Assembly: GCA_013399855.1 (NCBI GenBank)
Contig: VXAY01002317.1
Span: 1,931,152 to 1,995,151 of the forward strand
Direction of reading: 5' to 3'
Length of the DNA: 64,000 nt
From: Oxyruncus cristatus
Lineage: Eukaryota > Chordata > Aves > Passeriformes > Cotingidae
A model generated the notes under the pieces. It was given only the letters and a program-made list of their open reading frames with translations, did not search any database and was not told the DNA's origin. Both the position numbers and the translations under genes were made by a program. Below, in pieces: positions 37,239 through 47,283 of the stretch (position 1 is its first letter; every line of letters starts with the position of its first letter).

Positions 37239-39284
37239 AAAAAAGAGAATGATTAATAAATACTCAAGGTGAGTATAGGTGGTGTTTGCCCATTTAACAC
37301 TGAATTTGTGATTTAGAATTTTAAAGGAAAACCTCAACTTTCAATTTAAAACAAAACCACAAACCCACAAACTCAACGATTCTTTGTAAAGTTGACCTAT
37401 AAATGAAAGCTAAGGAAAGTCAATAGCCAGGTTGTTTATTTCCTGTTCTCCGCACGATTGTAGTTAATATCTCTTGTGGGTTCCTGAGGCTGCTGCTGGG
37501 AGATGCAGAAGCCTCTCTTTTCAGAAAGGCCACATATAGATTTGTGGCTAAAAGGACAGAACTCACCAACTCTCCTCCATTAATATCATCCAAATGGGAT
37601 TCTTGCCTCTGCAGCTAGAAATTTAGCCGTGATTTCAGCTATATTACAGGCCACACAACTTACCTCAAGAGAGCTGGAGACTTACTCCCAACAGAAAGTT
37701 CAGCATTAATCTCTGAAACAGCTTCTTCATTTGCCAAGAAGCAGCAAAGCCTCTTCCTGTTCTTGTAGCAAATTAAAGACCTGTGACAGTGAATGTACAT
37801 ACAACCCCTGTGCCCGTCAGCATTGAGTACTACGCATTTGCAGCAATCTGCTCTTAGAGACATAGCAACTTCAAGAACATCAGGGATAAATTTTTCCCTG
37901 AAGAAAAAGGATGAGGCAAACTTTATCAGCAAACAGTGGATTAATTTCTTATTGAATCACCATTAGCTATGTCTGCTGCTTTTGTTAGAGTCCTAGGAAT
38001 TCTCTGCTAGCCTTTATCTGACTGGTCACACAGCACACCATGGCCCAGTGTTCAGGAGATGGAGAGGAGAAAAACCTTTTTTTCGTGAGCCTCCCACAGG
38101 CTAAGATCAGACTTAGAAGGCAATACTGCCTACAAATTGGAATTATGCTGCATAATTCTACTAAAGACATTTTTGTCCTTCAAGAAAAAAAAAAGCAAAC
38201 CAAAGAGTACACCTAAAAGTAAAGCCATACAGCTTAATGGAAAGGAAGAGAAAATATCCTGCACTAAGTTCAGAAACAGTCCTCTAATCAGACTAATCAA
38301 AGCCTCATAATGAGAAGTAAAAAAGCCACCACCAAAAACCAATACTAATGGTGTGACAGGAGAAAGGAGTACTGAAAATCGAGGATGAATGGAATTATTA
38401 TTGTTAAACTAGCCCTTCCCACTCCAACATTGTACTTAGCTACATTTAAACTTACACAACAGACTAGGCTTTGTAGGATAGCACAATGCACCATAGCCAA
38501 TACATCAAAGGAAATTATCCAAATGGATAATAATGTGGCAAATGAATAATTAGGCAGTACAGCCTTACCGCTGTTCTGGCAAGGGTTTGAAGTGAAAAAA
38601 TCATGTCAGTCATTGGTTTCATCATAGTTGGGCATTTGTTTGATAGCCATTACCTACGGACACATGATGCTTCAAAACTGATCCAGTGAGAAAACAAAGA
38701 AAAATTCTCATTATGACACATAGTTGTTATCTCACTTTTCATCTTGTTTGTATGTAGAGTTCTCATCTTCCACATCCACATTCTCACAGACAAAACCTAC
38801 GCCACCCAGGATGCTGACAGAAGTTGAAGGTTGCTGCTTGGTGCTTCCCGGCAATCCCAACATAGAGAATTCTGGCTTTGATTTACTACTAACATTCATT
38901 TCATGTTTTCTGACTCCCATCTGCTAATAGGAACTGCATAGTTGCAATATGTGCAATATTTGCACATGCCTATTCAATCCATTGTATTTAAAATAAAAAT
39001 TAATCTTATAGAATTTAGAATTAAACACCGCAGTTGGTAATTAGGGATTCATTCCAGACACAATGAGCAACAAGATCTCCAAAGATTTATACTGATTCTG
39101 CAAAAGCTTGAGATCTGTCTAGGAAAGCCCTGCCAGATGCTATATCTGCCATGCAGATGTGTGCATTTTTTGTGGGCAAATAAAGAGACACAACCATCCA
39201 CCCAGCCCAGTGATTTCAGTGTGATATTTGTCAGGAAAGAAGTATAAGTGCTGAATATCTATTAGACTTACTCTCATTCACAAG
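37239..39284. other. Non-coding, unique-looking DNA
   Basis: No supported gene. An A/C-rich patch occurs at 37350-37375. Open frames at 37660-37932 and 38130-38342 on the minus strand show no recognisable domain. Confidence 0.55.
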
Positions 39285-39332
39285 TCACAGAATCATCAAG
39301 GTTGAAAGAGATGAAGTCCTCTAGTCCATCCA
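39285..39332 (-). mobile_element. CR1 3' stub, minus strand
   Basis: CACAGAATCATCAAGGTTG and the following 'aaagagatgaagtcctctagtccatcc' read as the reverse complement of the CR1 3' terminus (octamer tail plus the last 40 bases). Beyond 39332 the CR1 match is lost, so this would be a very short 5'-truncated insertion. Confidence 0.6.
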
Positions 39333-39984
39333 GAAAACAGTTTATTTTAGCCCACACATTCTGGAACACACTGTTTGCTCTTCTTGAGAAGTTATGCACA
39401 CTCTTAATCTGATCAAGAACTAGGAGGCAACAGAAAAGAAAGCCATGCACAATTTGGAAGATATTTTGAAGAAGAGATATACTACCTGTACTTCCTGTGT
39501 GTGACATCCAGTCCACAGGAGAGGAGGTGATACACTGAGAATAGAGTTGACAGAAGGTTTTAGTGGGAAGGAAAAGAAAACTTTGCCTGAGGCAAGACCA
39601 TCATACCGTCCGATGAAAACGGTGTATAGTTTCCAAAACATTCCTGTCTGTATCCTAAGGGCAGTCAGTTCACAGATGACACTATTTTGGGAAATCTACA
39701 TTATAACAGATGAAAGTCTCCTCCAGGGCTAGTATATGGGAAACTTGGAAGAAAAGGTTTCATGATGGACTCCTTCCACAGCCCACCTAGACTCCAGTAT
39801 CTTTTATATGTCAATGTTTTGTTTTTTCCTCTCACCATCATGTTTAACAATATGCCTGCAATTGGTTTAGGCATAAATAGCCACACAGATTCCCAGATCA
39901 ACAAGATCCTCTGGATCTAATTTACATAAATTAATAACATTGCATCATCTCAATACCACAAATCTTGTTTTACTTTAGCTTATT
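39333..39984. other. Non-coding DNA
   Basis: No gene or repeat recognised. Overlapping open frames on both strands (39274-39904) are short and without domain. Confidence 0.5.
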
Positions 39985-40070
39985 TACTCAACCCCTCCCC
40001 CCCTAAACAAAAAACAACTAAAACCCAAACAAACCAAAACCCACTAAACAAACAAAACACAAACCCAGAG
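39985..40070 (+). repeat. A/C-rich, G-poor low-complexity tract
   Basis: Begins with ACCCCTCCCCCCC and continues as AAAC/AAACCC words, with almost no G. Same character as the tract at 14580-14775. Confidence 0.8.
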
Positions 40071-41194
40071 AATTTGAAAGCTTTCAGATTTTCTTAGTGG
40101 AAACCTATCCACTTAATCTCATCAATTGTTAGCATACACAATCTGTGCTCCCATTTCCCTGGAAGATTTCAGCACACCATTGTGAACTCATCCATTTCCA
40201 GTGTGTGAAAGGTTTCTCTTACTTAATGCTCTTCTGTTACTTCTAGTTATTCATAAATTTCTGAGTTCCTGCAAACCAGAGATTATCATCTTCATCAACA
40301 AGTCACTTGTAGATGACCATCAGATAGCAGAAATCACTGTCTCCAGAAGCAGCAACAGGTGACTAATCTACTACTTCTACTTCCCTCTGCTGTCAACAAA
40401 AACTCAGCACAACAAAAGCAATCTCAATCTCCAAAAGAAATCTTGCTAAAAAAAGATATTGGTCTTTTCCTCCCTTTTCTTTTGCCTTGAGTTTTCTCCC
40501 CTTATTAGAAATGAAGTTAGTTTACCCTATTCCTCACCCCAACTGCAAACATTAATAATACAGAATAAGATTTTCACTTGCCTGAAGCAATTTTATTTTC
40601 CACTAGCTGCCCACTAAATAGCAGTTAGAAGCTATTCCAGCAAATGGAGTGCTCCATGGCCTAGGGGGATGACATGCCACATTCTCCTTCACAGTCATTG
40701 CTTTAGTTCCCCTGCAGACTATCTAAATTATCCACAATACAGCCTTCTTCATTGTAGCTATAGGAATGAAGCAAGACTATGCGAATTTTTAATGTTTCTA
40801 CAATGTATCACTAACCCCATCATCAGCTCAATATATTAATTAATATTTGGAATATTCAGAAGCAGAAGTTGGATAAATTTGTTGGTCCATTATAATATTA
40901 TTTTTGAGAAGAAAAAAATATCCCATGTTTCCACAAACAAATTAACATAGAACAGACGATGATTTTGCTATATGAGATCTCTTTGGCAAAATATTAAACA
41001 TGAAACCCACTTTCAAATGTTTTCAACTGTGACAATTTATCTCTTCCTAGTGTTAAAGCAAAAGGCAATCTTTCGTGATTATAACATGTCTTTTCCTAGG
41101 ACGTGTCTATTTGATACAGATGGAGTGTGAAGCCAGTACAAATTTATCTGAAGCACGAAGCTCCATAAGGCTATTTTCTTCAATTTGGAACAAT
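40071..41194. other. Non-coding, unique-looking DNA
   Basis: AT-rich sequence, no gene or repeat recognised. Confidence 0.55.
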
Positions 41195-41300
41195 ACCTAG
41201 GTACTCATCTGAAGAAAGCCTGCACAAGAGGGATGGACTTCACCTGAACTGCAAGGAGAACAAGCTGCTACTACTTTAAACAAAGACCACAAGTGAACTT
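41195..41300 (+). mobile_element. Possible upstream piece of an ancient CR1/LINE
   Basis: The stretch around 41230-41262 resembles the 'dGlHL..kGn' wording that precedes the RT region in ancient amniote CR1 elements. It lies on the same strand and upstream of the clear ancient CR1 at 41655-42578, as expected if both belong to one decayed element. The match is short and could be chance. Confidence 0.3.
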
Positions 41301-41654
41301 TGAAATTAATGAGTGAGAAAAAGCTAAGTAAGTGCAAAAACACAGTTTCAAAGTAGTGTTTCTTAGTATGCAAATATGAAAATTCTTTACCTTATGTAAA
41401 TCACAGGACAAAGGAAGAAAATCAAATCAGAAACAGAAAGCAATTTCCATTAGACAGTTAGTAGGCAACTACAATAATACAATGTCCATATATCTGTGTA
41501 TCAGACAGGCTCTGTAGAGGGAAGTCTTGTAATTCAAATTACGGAAGTATCTGAAGAATCAGCAAGAACAGAAAAAGTTTATATAAACAACAGATTTTGT
41601 TTAAAAAAACCCCAAACCAGATAAGTAGCAGTGGAGTAAGAGGTGAGGTCCAAG

Positions 41655-42578
41655 AATGAGTAAGCAAGTGGCTAAAAGATGGAAGGTGGAGGCGGTGGGA
41701 TATGGATAACTGGTCAGTATTGCAGTGGAGGAAAGTAATTGGTGGAAATTACTGAGTTTGTGCTGTTCATTTTATTAAATCTTAACCCTGAAAATTATGT
41801 AAGTGGTAAAGCAAGGAAGTGTGCCAGTGATAGAAAGAACATTCGAAGGAGTAGGGGTGAGAAAGGACTGTGAAACTTGAAGGACCTCACAAAACTGTCC
41901 AATAAAATTGCAGGTGAAACACAATAGAAATAAGGGTAACAGAATGTTTACAAGAAAAAATGAATCCTAGATTTTTACATGAAATCATGACCATTGCCGA
42001 GAAAGAATTGCAGGTCCCAATATTTGGTTCCACAAAGTAACAAACCAGTGCTCAATAGTGAAAAAAAAAATTAAGGAAACCTTTGGAATTAGCAAAAGAA
42101 GGATAAACAGAACTGGTCACTATGCTGCTGTTTAAATCAACAGTTTGCCTTACTGAACATAAATATGTTGATGCGTACGTTGCTGAACCCCTTTGCTTGA
42201 AAATCATCTGTTATTAAAAAACCAAAAAACCCTCAGAAGGAGGCTACAAGAATAATCAAAGGAATGAGTGGCTTCTCTATGAGGGGCAACAGGTAGGCAA
42301 AATATTTCAGCCTGTGGCAGGGATTTAGGCGGAATATGACAGGTGTGCAAAATAATAAATGACATGGAAAGGTTGAATAGAGATAGATGTTTTTTCAAAG
42401 AAGTTTAGTAAATGAAACTATAGGGAGCCATGTTCAAAATAGTAAGGAAGGCAAAAGGTAGTCTAACTCTAGAATGCCTTGCTGAAGAAAGTTGTGAATG
42501 CAAAAATGTTTATATGGGTTCAAGGAAAGAAGGGACAAATATTTATGGTTGAGATCCATTTAGTGTTACCAGACAGAC
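41655..42578 (+). mobile_element. Ancient CR1 LINE (RT domain to 3' end), plus strand
   Basis: A heavily decayed copy of the old amniote CR1 lineage, well known from turtles and crocodilians. In order one can read: the 'caagtggctaaaaga...ggataactggtcagtattgcagtgga' block, the 'gtgctgttca' RT block, 'gacctcacaaaactg', 'gcaggtgaaa', the 'gaaagaattgcaggtccc' segment, 'ggaggctacaagaataatcaaaggaatg', 'ggaaaggttgaatagaga', and the final 'ggttcaaggaaagaagggac ... gagatccatttagtgttacca' block. Frames are broken throughout. Its divergence is much greater than that of the CR1 at 45256-46265, indicating a far older insertion. Confidence 0.72.
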
Positions 42579-43424
42579 AAACCACAACAGACCTCGAAAA
42601 TCTCCCATTCTGAAAAAACCAAGAGGTCTAGAGAGCATGCATACATGTGTGTTAAGCCTTGTCCATGCTTGCCCCATTTTTGGTTTTCCTTATGTATTTG
42701 TATATGGCCACTGTTATTTTCCTTGTTTTAGTGATTAACTGTTTGACTTCAGAATACTGCTTTTAAACACTCTGACTCCAGCCTAAACTATTCTTCTCCC
42801 TCTGCCCTGTAAAACTCTTCTCAGAGGAGTTAGAGTCTAATCTCCAAACGCATGTGCTTCAAAATCTGTTCTTTCAATCTTCACTTGCACTGAAACAAAC
42901 AAACAAAAAAAAGTTTCCATATTTTCAGTGTCATTTCCTTTAAAAACGAACACCAGTCTTATTTTAAACATAACTCACCCTCCCTAAGACAAAACAAGAC
43001 TCTTAGTATTTTTACCTTTATGTAACAAATGTGCACTCTCAACAGGACCGTTTTTCTTCCTTCTACCTCATTAAATTATGAGGAGCTCCACTCTCCAGCA
43101 TTATAATTCCGTTGAGGTGGGCAGTTAAATTAGTATAAAATTAATGAAAAGAAGAAGGGAGCTTAACCCGCGCTATTCATGAATTACTTCACTATTAAAT
43201 TGCAGGCTATATTATAAATTCACCGTAGTAGATGAAGAGGAGAACAACTATACAGTTTATAAAGAGGGAATTAGAGAAAGCAGAACAGTTGCCTAAGGTG
43301 AAATTTGGCTGCAAACTCTACAAATAAAGACTCTCGCTCTTGGGAAAACAGCATAATGTTCTTCTGTTCAGGACATTGACACAGTCAAGGTAGCTCAGTC
43401 AGTTCTGTTGGACCACACTTTTTT
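42579..43424. other. Non-coding DNA
   Basis: A (CAAA)n-like run lies at 42893-42913. The part at 43080-43330 is rich in ATTA-type words and looks like a possible conserved non-coding element (see findings). No gene seen. Confidence 0.5.
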
Positions 43425-43495
43425 CATATATAAAAAAAAAAAGAAAAATTATATATATAAATGATTTTACATGACTTTTATATAGATATATAAAA
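43425..43495 (+). repeat. AT-rich simple repeat next to assembly gap
   Basis: A run of ATATA words, an A11 tract and more TATATA units that end exactly at the gap. Confidence 0.85.
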
Positions 43496-43532
43496 NNNNN
43501 NNNNNNNNNNNNNNNNNNNNNNNNNNNNNNNN
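43496..43532. other. Assembly gap (37 N)
   Basis: 37 undetermined bases between the TA-rich repeat and CCCCCCAAAAAG. The gap sits in low-complexity DNA on both sides, so the true sequence is probably simple repeat of uncertain length. Confidence 0.99.
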
Positions 43533-45255
43533 CCCCCCAAAAAGCAACCTTTCCCTGTTACTTAAAAATTAATGATAGAAATGCAAAAGGGGAGGAGAAA
43601 AGTAAAAAGACTGACTTCTGGGGACAAAAAAGATAATGTAACCTTTCAAAATCTGCTAAGGCTTAAGATTTGTATGCCCAGACACTGCTTTCTATCTCCA
43701 TTTAATTAGATTTTAATTTTCTTTTTACATCCTTTCCCTCTACAGATTCTGAGAAGTAATTATTTCAATATCAATCGATTTGAAGCAAGAGTCCCAGATC
43801 TGAATTAAGCAGCTTATGGAAGTTTGTCTTGTTCCTGGTTAAAAATTCCTGCTATGCAGCTGGATAAGCTGCTTGCAGTAATAAAATCCAGATGAAATAA
43901 TGGAATTGTGCTTGTGAGCCCAGGCTTGGCCTGGTTAAGGGGAACTTCTTAGATGGTTCTCATCAATGTCAGGTATTCAGAGGAAGCCTTCCCAAATAAT
44001 CAAGAAGAGGCAGAGAAGTGAAATATAAGCTCAGCCTCTTCCCTCCAGTGTGCCTTTCATCAAAAAAATTTCAAATTTTTACATGTTTCATAAACATGTT
44101 TCATAAACAGCACAATACCCAAAATTCTGGATTTAGGGGCCTAGTTTCTCATGGGTTAAAAATGATGCAACAGATAGAATAAGGCTTGGACAATACTCTC
44201 AGTGAGGGTCCTAAAATAATCATGAGCCCCACACACAATATAATCAGTTATGGAAATATGCAGCCAAACAAATGTACCTTTCAGGCCCTTAATCTCTTTT
44301 AGTCAGTCGGTTCATTCGTTCAGGTCTTCCCTCATTTTCCTGTGCAAACCTCCTTGTTTCTCATAAATGCCTATTAATAAAGTTACCCTTATGTAACTTT
44401 TCAGATTCTGTTAGTTACTTTTCCTCCTACCCCTAGCACAACCCAGTCAAGACTTTTGTTTGTTTGTAGCCCACCTAAAATCCTAACTATTTCACATAGG
44501 CTGCAGCTAACTTGCTGGTTAAGGACAGGGAAGCAGACTCTGCATTTCAGGCTAACACCACACAATCCAGCAGGGAGAAACGCCCAGACAGAATGCAGGA
44601 TACAGTGTAATTTATAAATCAAATCAACATTGACAACCACAAGTGGAGTTTGTCGACTGGTAATATAGCTATACAGTGTTTCAGCCTAACTTCTTCATGA
44701 CCCATCTGGGACGTACAAACCGACCATTAAACAATTTCAGAAATAGGACAGAATAAATCCCATATCTGTCACATTAAAGCATTGTGCAAAGAGAAGCACT
44801 TATGACACATAAGAGGGTATTTCCTTGATCTTTTGAAAGCATCACCTAATCCTTTTTATTCCATACTTTCTTCTGAGCTGCATTTGGAAATGGACAGTTC
44901 TAAGCACATACGCTGATTGTTTAAACACTGTTCCTAAAGTTGCCTGTACTAGGCTTTCCTTAGATAACCACAGATGACTCGGGGGGAGGGTCTGGCAGGG
45001 TGCCAAAATAACTGCCAGGAGATCCACAACCATACTATGTAAGATCTTTCAACCAGATTCCTCCTGAGTCAAATTTCTCTTCAACTTCAGCTATACCTTC
45101 ACTTCCTCTGGAATCATGGACTTTTGCTGCTGACTTGGAAAAAGCTTCTGCTCGGAAGACCTTGAGTGGTTAGTTCATCACAACTGCTCACTGAGGACTT
45201 TATTATTTTTTAAATTATTGTGTATTTGGTTAGATAGCAACAGTGAGTTGAAAAA
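43533..45255. other. Non-coding, unique-looking DNA
   Basis: A 13-base unit (ACATGTTTCATAA) is duplicated in tandem at 44081-44106. A G-rich patch (GGGGGGAGGG) lies near 44982-44990. Open frames at 44401-44640 and 44842-45033 have no domain. No gene seen. Confidence 0.55.
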
Positions 45256-46265
45256 TCCCAGAATCCCAGAATGGTTTGGGTTGGGAGGGACCTTTAAAAG
45301 GTCATTTAGTCCAAACCTTCTGCAGTAAGCTGGAACATCTTCAAATAAATCAAGTTGCTCAGAGACCCATCCGACCTGACCCCAACTGTTCCCAGGGATG
45401 GGGCATCCACAACCTCTCTAGGCAACCTGTTCCAGTGTTTTAGGTTAAAACATTTAGCCCCTGTCCTCTTGCTACAGACCCTACTAAAAAGGCCTTAATT
45501 GGGTCTTCTAGGAGCCTTCTCTTCTTTATTGTGAACAACCCCAACTCTCAGCCTGTCTTCATAGGAAATGTGCTCCAGCCCTTGGATCATTTTGTGGCTC
45601 TCCTCTGGGCTCACTCCAATAGGTCTGGGTCTTTCCTGTGCTGAGGACTCCAGGGCTGGGCAAAGTACTCCAGGTGCAGTCCCACCAGAGGGAAGCAGAG
45701 GGAGAGGATCACCTCCCTCAACCTGTTGGCCCCCCTGCATTTGAAGCAGCCCAGGATACAGGGCTGTGAGTGCACATTGCCAGGTCATGTCCAGCTTTTC
45801 ATCCATCAGTACCTCCAGTCCTTCTCTCTAGGGCTGCTTTCAATCCCTTCATACCCCAGCCTGTATTGACACCAAGCCTTGCTTTGACCTATTGAAGCAG
45901 GACCTTGCACTTGGCCTTGTTGAACCTCATGAGGTTTCCATGGTCCCATTTCTCCAGTTTGTCCAGGTCCCTCTGGATGGCATCCCATCCCTCAAGCATG
46001 TCAACCACACCACTGAGCTTGGTGTCCTCTGCGATATGCTGACGGTGCCCTTGATCCCACTGTTGCTGAAGATATTAAAGAGTACTGGTCCCAATACAGA
46101 CCCTTGAGGGACACCACACATCACTGATTTTCTTCTGGACATTGAGCCCTTCACAACTACTCTCTCTAGATATCTCTGGATTCAGACAATTCTTTATCCA
46201 CTTCATAGTACATCCAACAAATCTCTATGTCTCCTATCTAGAGAGAAGGATGTTGTGAGGTACCA
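45256..46265 (-). mobile_element. CR1 LINE, about 1.0 kb, minus strand, with RT remnant
   Basis: The longest CR1 copy in the window. On the minus strand it runs from the RT domain of ORF2 to the 3' octamer tail (two ATTCTGGG copies at 45256-45271). Recognisable parts are the 'gacaaggatgt' region near 46250, the conserved RT stretch [16 protein letters not shown] (46068-46115), the 'gagaaatgggac ... aacctcatgaggttcaac' block, 'ggtgggactgcacctggagtactt', 'ctggaacaggttgcc' and 'ttggactaaatgacct'. It is 5' truncated near 46265. Frameshifts and stops show it is dead. Confidence 0.95.
45927..46154 (-). pseudogene. Decayed CR1 reverse-transcriptase fragment
   Basis: A 75-codon open piece of CR1 ORF2. 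It keeps the RT motif [16 protein letters not shown] at residues 14-29. After that the frame shifts: the catalytic box, normally (F/Y)ADD in CR1, lies about 45 bases further on in another frame, and one Asp codon is changed to Glu-like GAG. The downstream '[13 protein letters not shown]'-type wording is likewise out of frame. The fragment cannot encode an active enzyme. Confidence 0.85.
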
Positions 46266-46854
46266 TGGAGTCCTCCTCCCTTTACAAATAAGAAGTCTAA
46301 GAGGGCATCTTTCCTCATTGACTCGCTGAGGACAAGAAGTAACAAATTCTCTCTTTTTGCGTGTTAATTATGAATAGTTCAGGTAAAGATGAGCTACATC
46401 CACTTACCAATATTTGGTACTTGAGATCATCACGCTGCAATGTTCACAGTGCTCTCCTGGTTGAACTCTCATACTGACTTCCTGCACAAGATACAGCAGC
46501 TCTCAATGTCAGCAATGTGGAGTGGTACACAGTGTTTGTAGCCACACCATGCTAGCATACAGAGGCATTTGAGGTAAGGACGTGACTGAAGCTACAAAAC
46601 TTTTGTAGAAAAAGGTGAAGCAGTCAAATTAAGGATTAAATATCTTAAACTATACAAGAACTGGAAAATATCTTAGACGTTCCTGACGGAGCACCACATT
46701 TCTGTGTCTTGCTCCTAGCTTGAAACAAGTCCTTTCTAGTTTGGTAGAACATAAGAATGGGATTCATACTGAAAACTGCTCTGCACATGCTTTCTTTGAC
46801 CCTGCTTTGGATGTTCATTGAAAGCAGGACAAGGACAGATCTTAACAGCACAAG
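46266..46854. other. Non-coding DNA
   Basis: No gene or repeat recognised. The boundary with the CR1 may lie slightly further in, since decayed 5' CR1 sequence would be hard to see. Confidence 0.5.
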
Positions 46855-46881
46855 TGATGATAAATGATGATGATGATGATA
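46855..46881 (+). repeat. (GAT)n microsatellite
   Basis: TGATGA-TAA-ATGATGATGATGATGAT: five perfect trinucleotide units with one interruption upstream. Confidence 0.9.
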
Positions 46882-47259
46882 AGCACAAAATCAAGAATTT
46901 GACCCTGAGTGCTTCGTTCTCTGACCTCAGCCAAGCAGCAAGACATTTAAACAATAGTACAGGAGTTTTGTTCTAGTACCTGTCCATTTCTACAGATTCC
47001 TACATCTTTTAAACTCTGCACTCTGGATTTTTGTCAACTGCTCATCAACTGGGTGTCTTGGAAATGCTGGACTCCTCTCCCTCCATCTGGCTAGTATGTC
47101 CTGGATCTGCAGACCCTGGAAGGTTTGTACAGCAGTTTCAGACTTCATGTGTCAGATCTGTATTTGGAAGCTGAGTTGCAGTGAATACAGTTGCTGTACA
47201 GGAGGATGTCAGGAGCCTGCTGGGAATCCAGGTGTGTTTCCATGCTAGAGACATTCATC
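46882..47259. other. Non-coding DNA
   Basis: No gene or repeat recognised. Confidence 0.55.
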
Positions 47260-47283
47260 AAAATGTTTCATTTGAAACATTTT
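47260..47283 (+). repeat. Perfect 11-bp palindrome
   Basis: AAAATGTTTCA (47260-47270) and its exact reverse complement TGAAACATTTT (47273-47283) are separated by only TT. It could form a hairpin or bind a dimeric protein; neither is shown. Confidence 0.85.

Noticed and set aside
45495..46107. Cluster of several open frames on both strands.
   Set aside because: They all fall in the CR1 copy and reflect its higher GC content.
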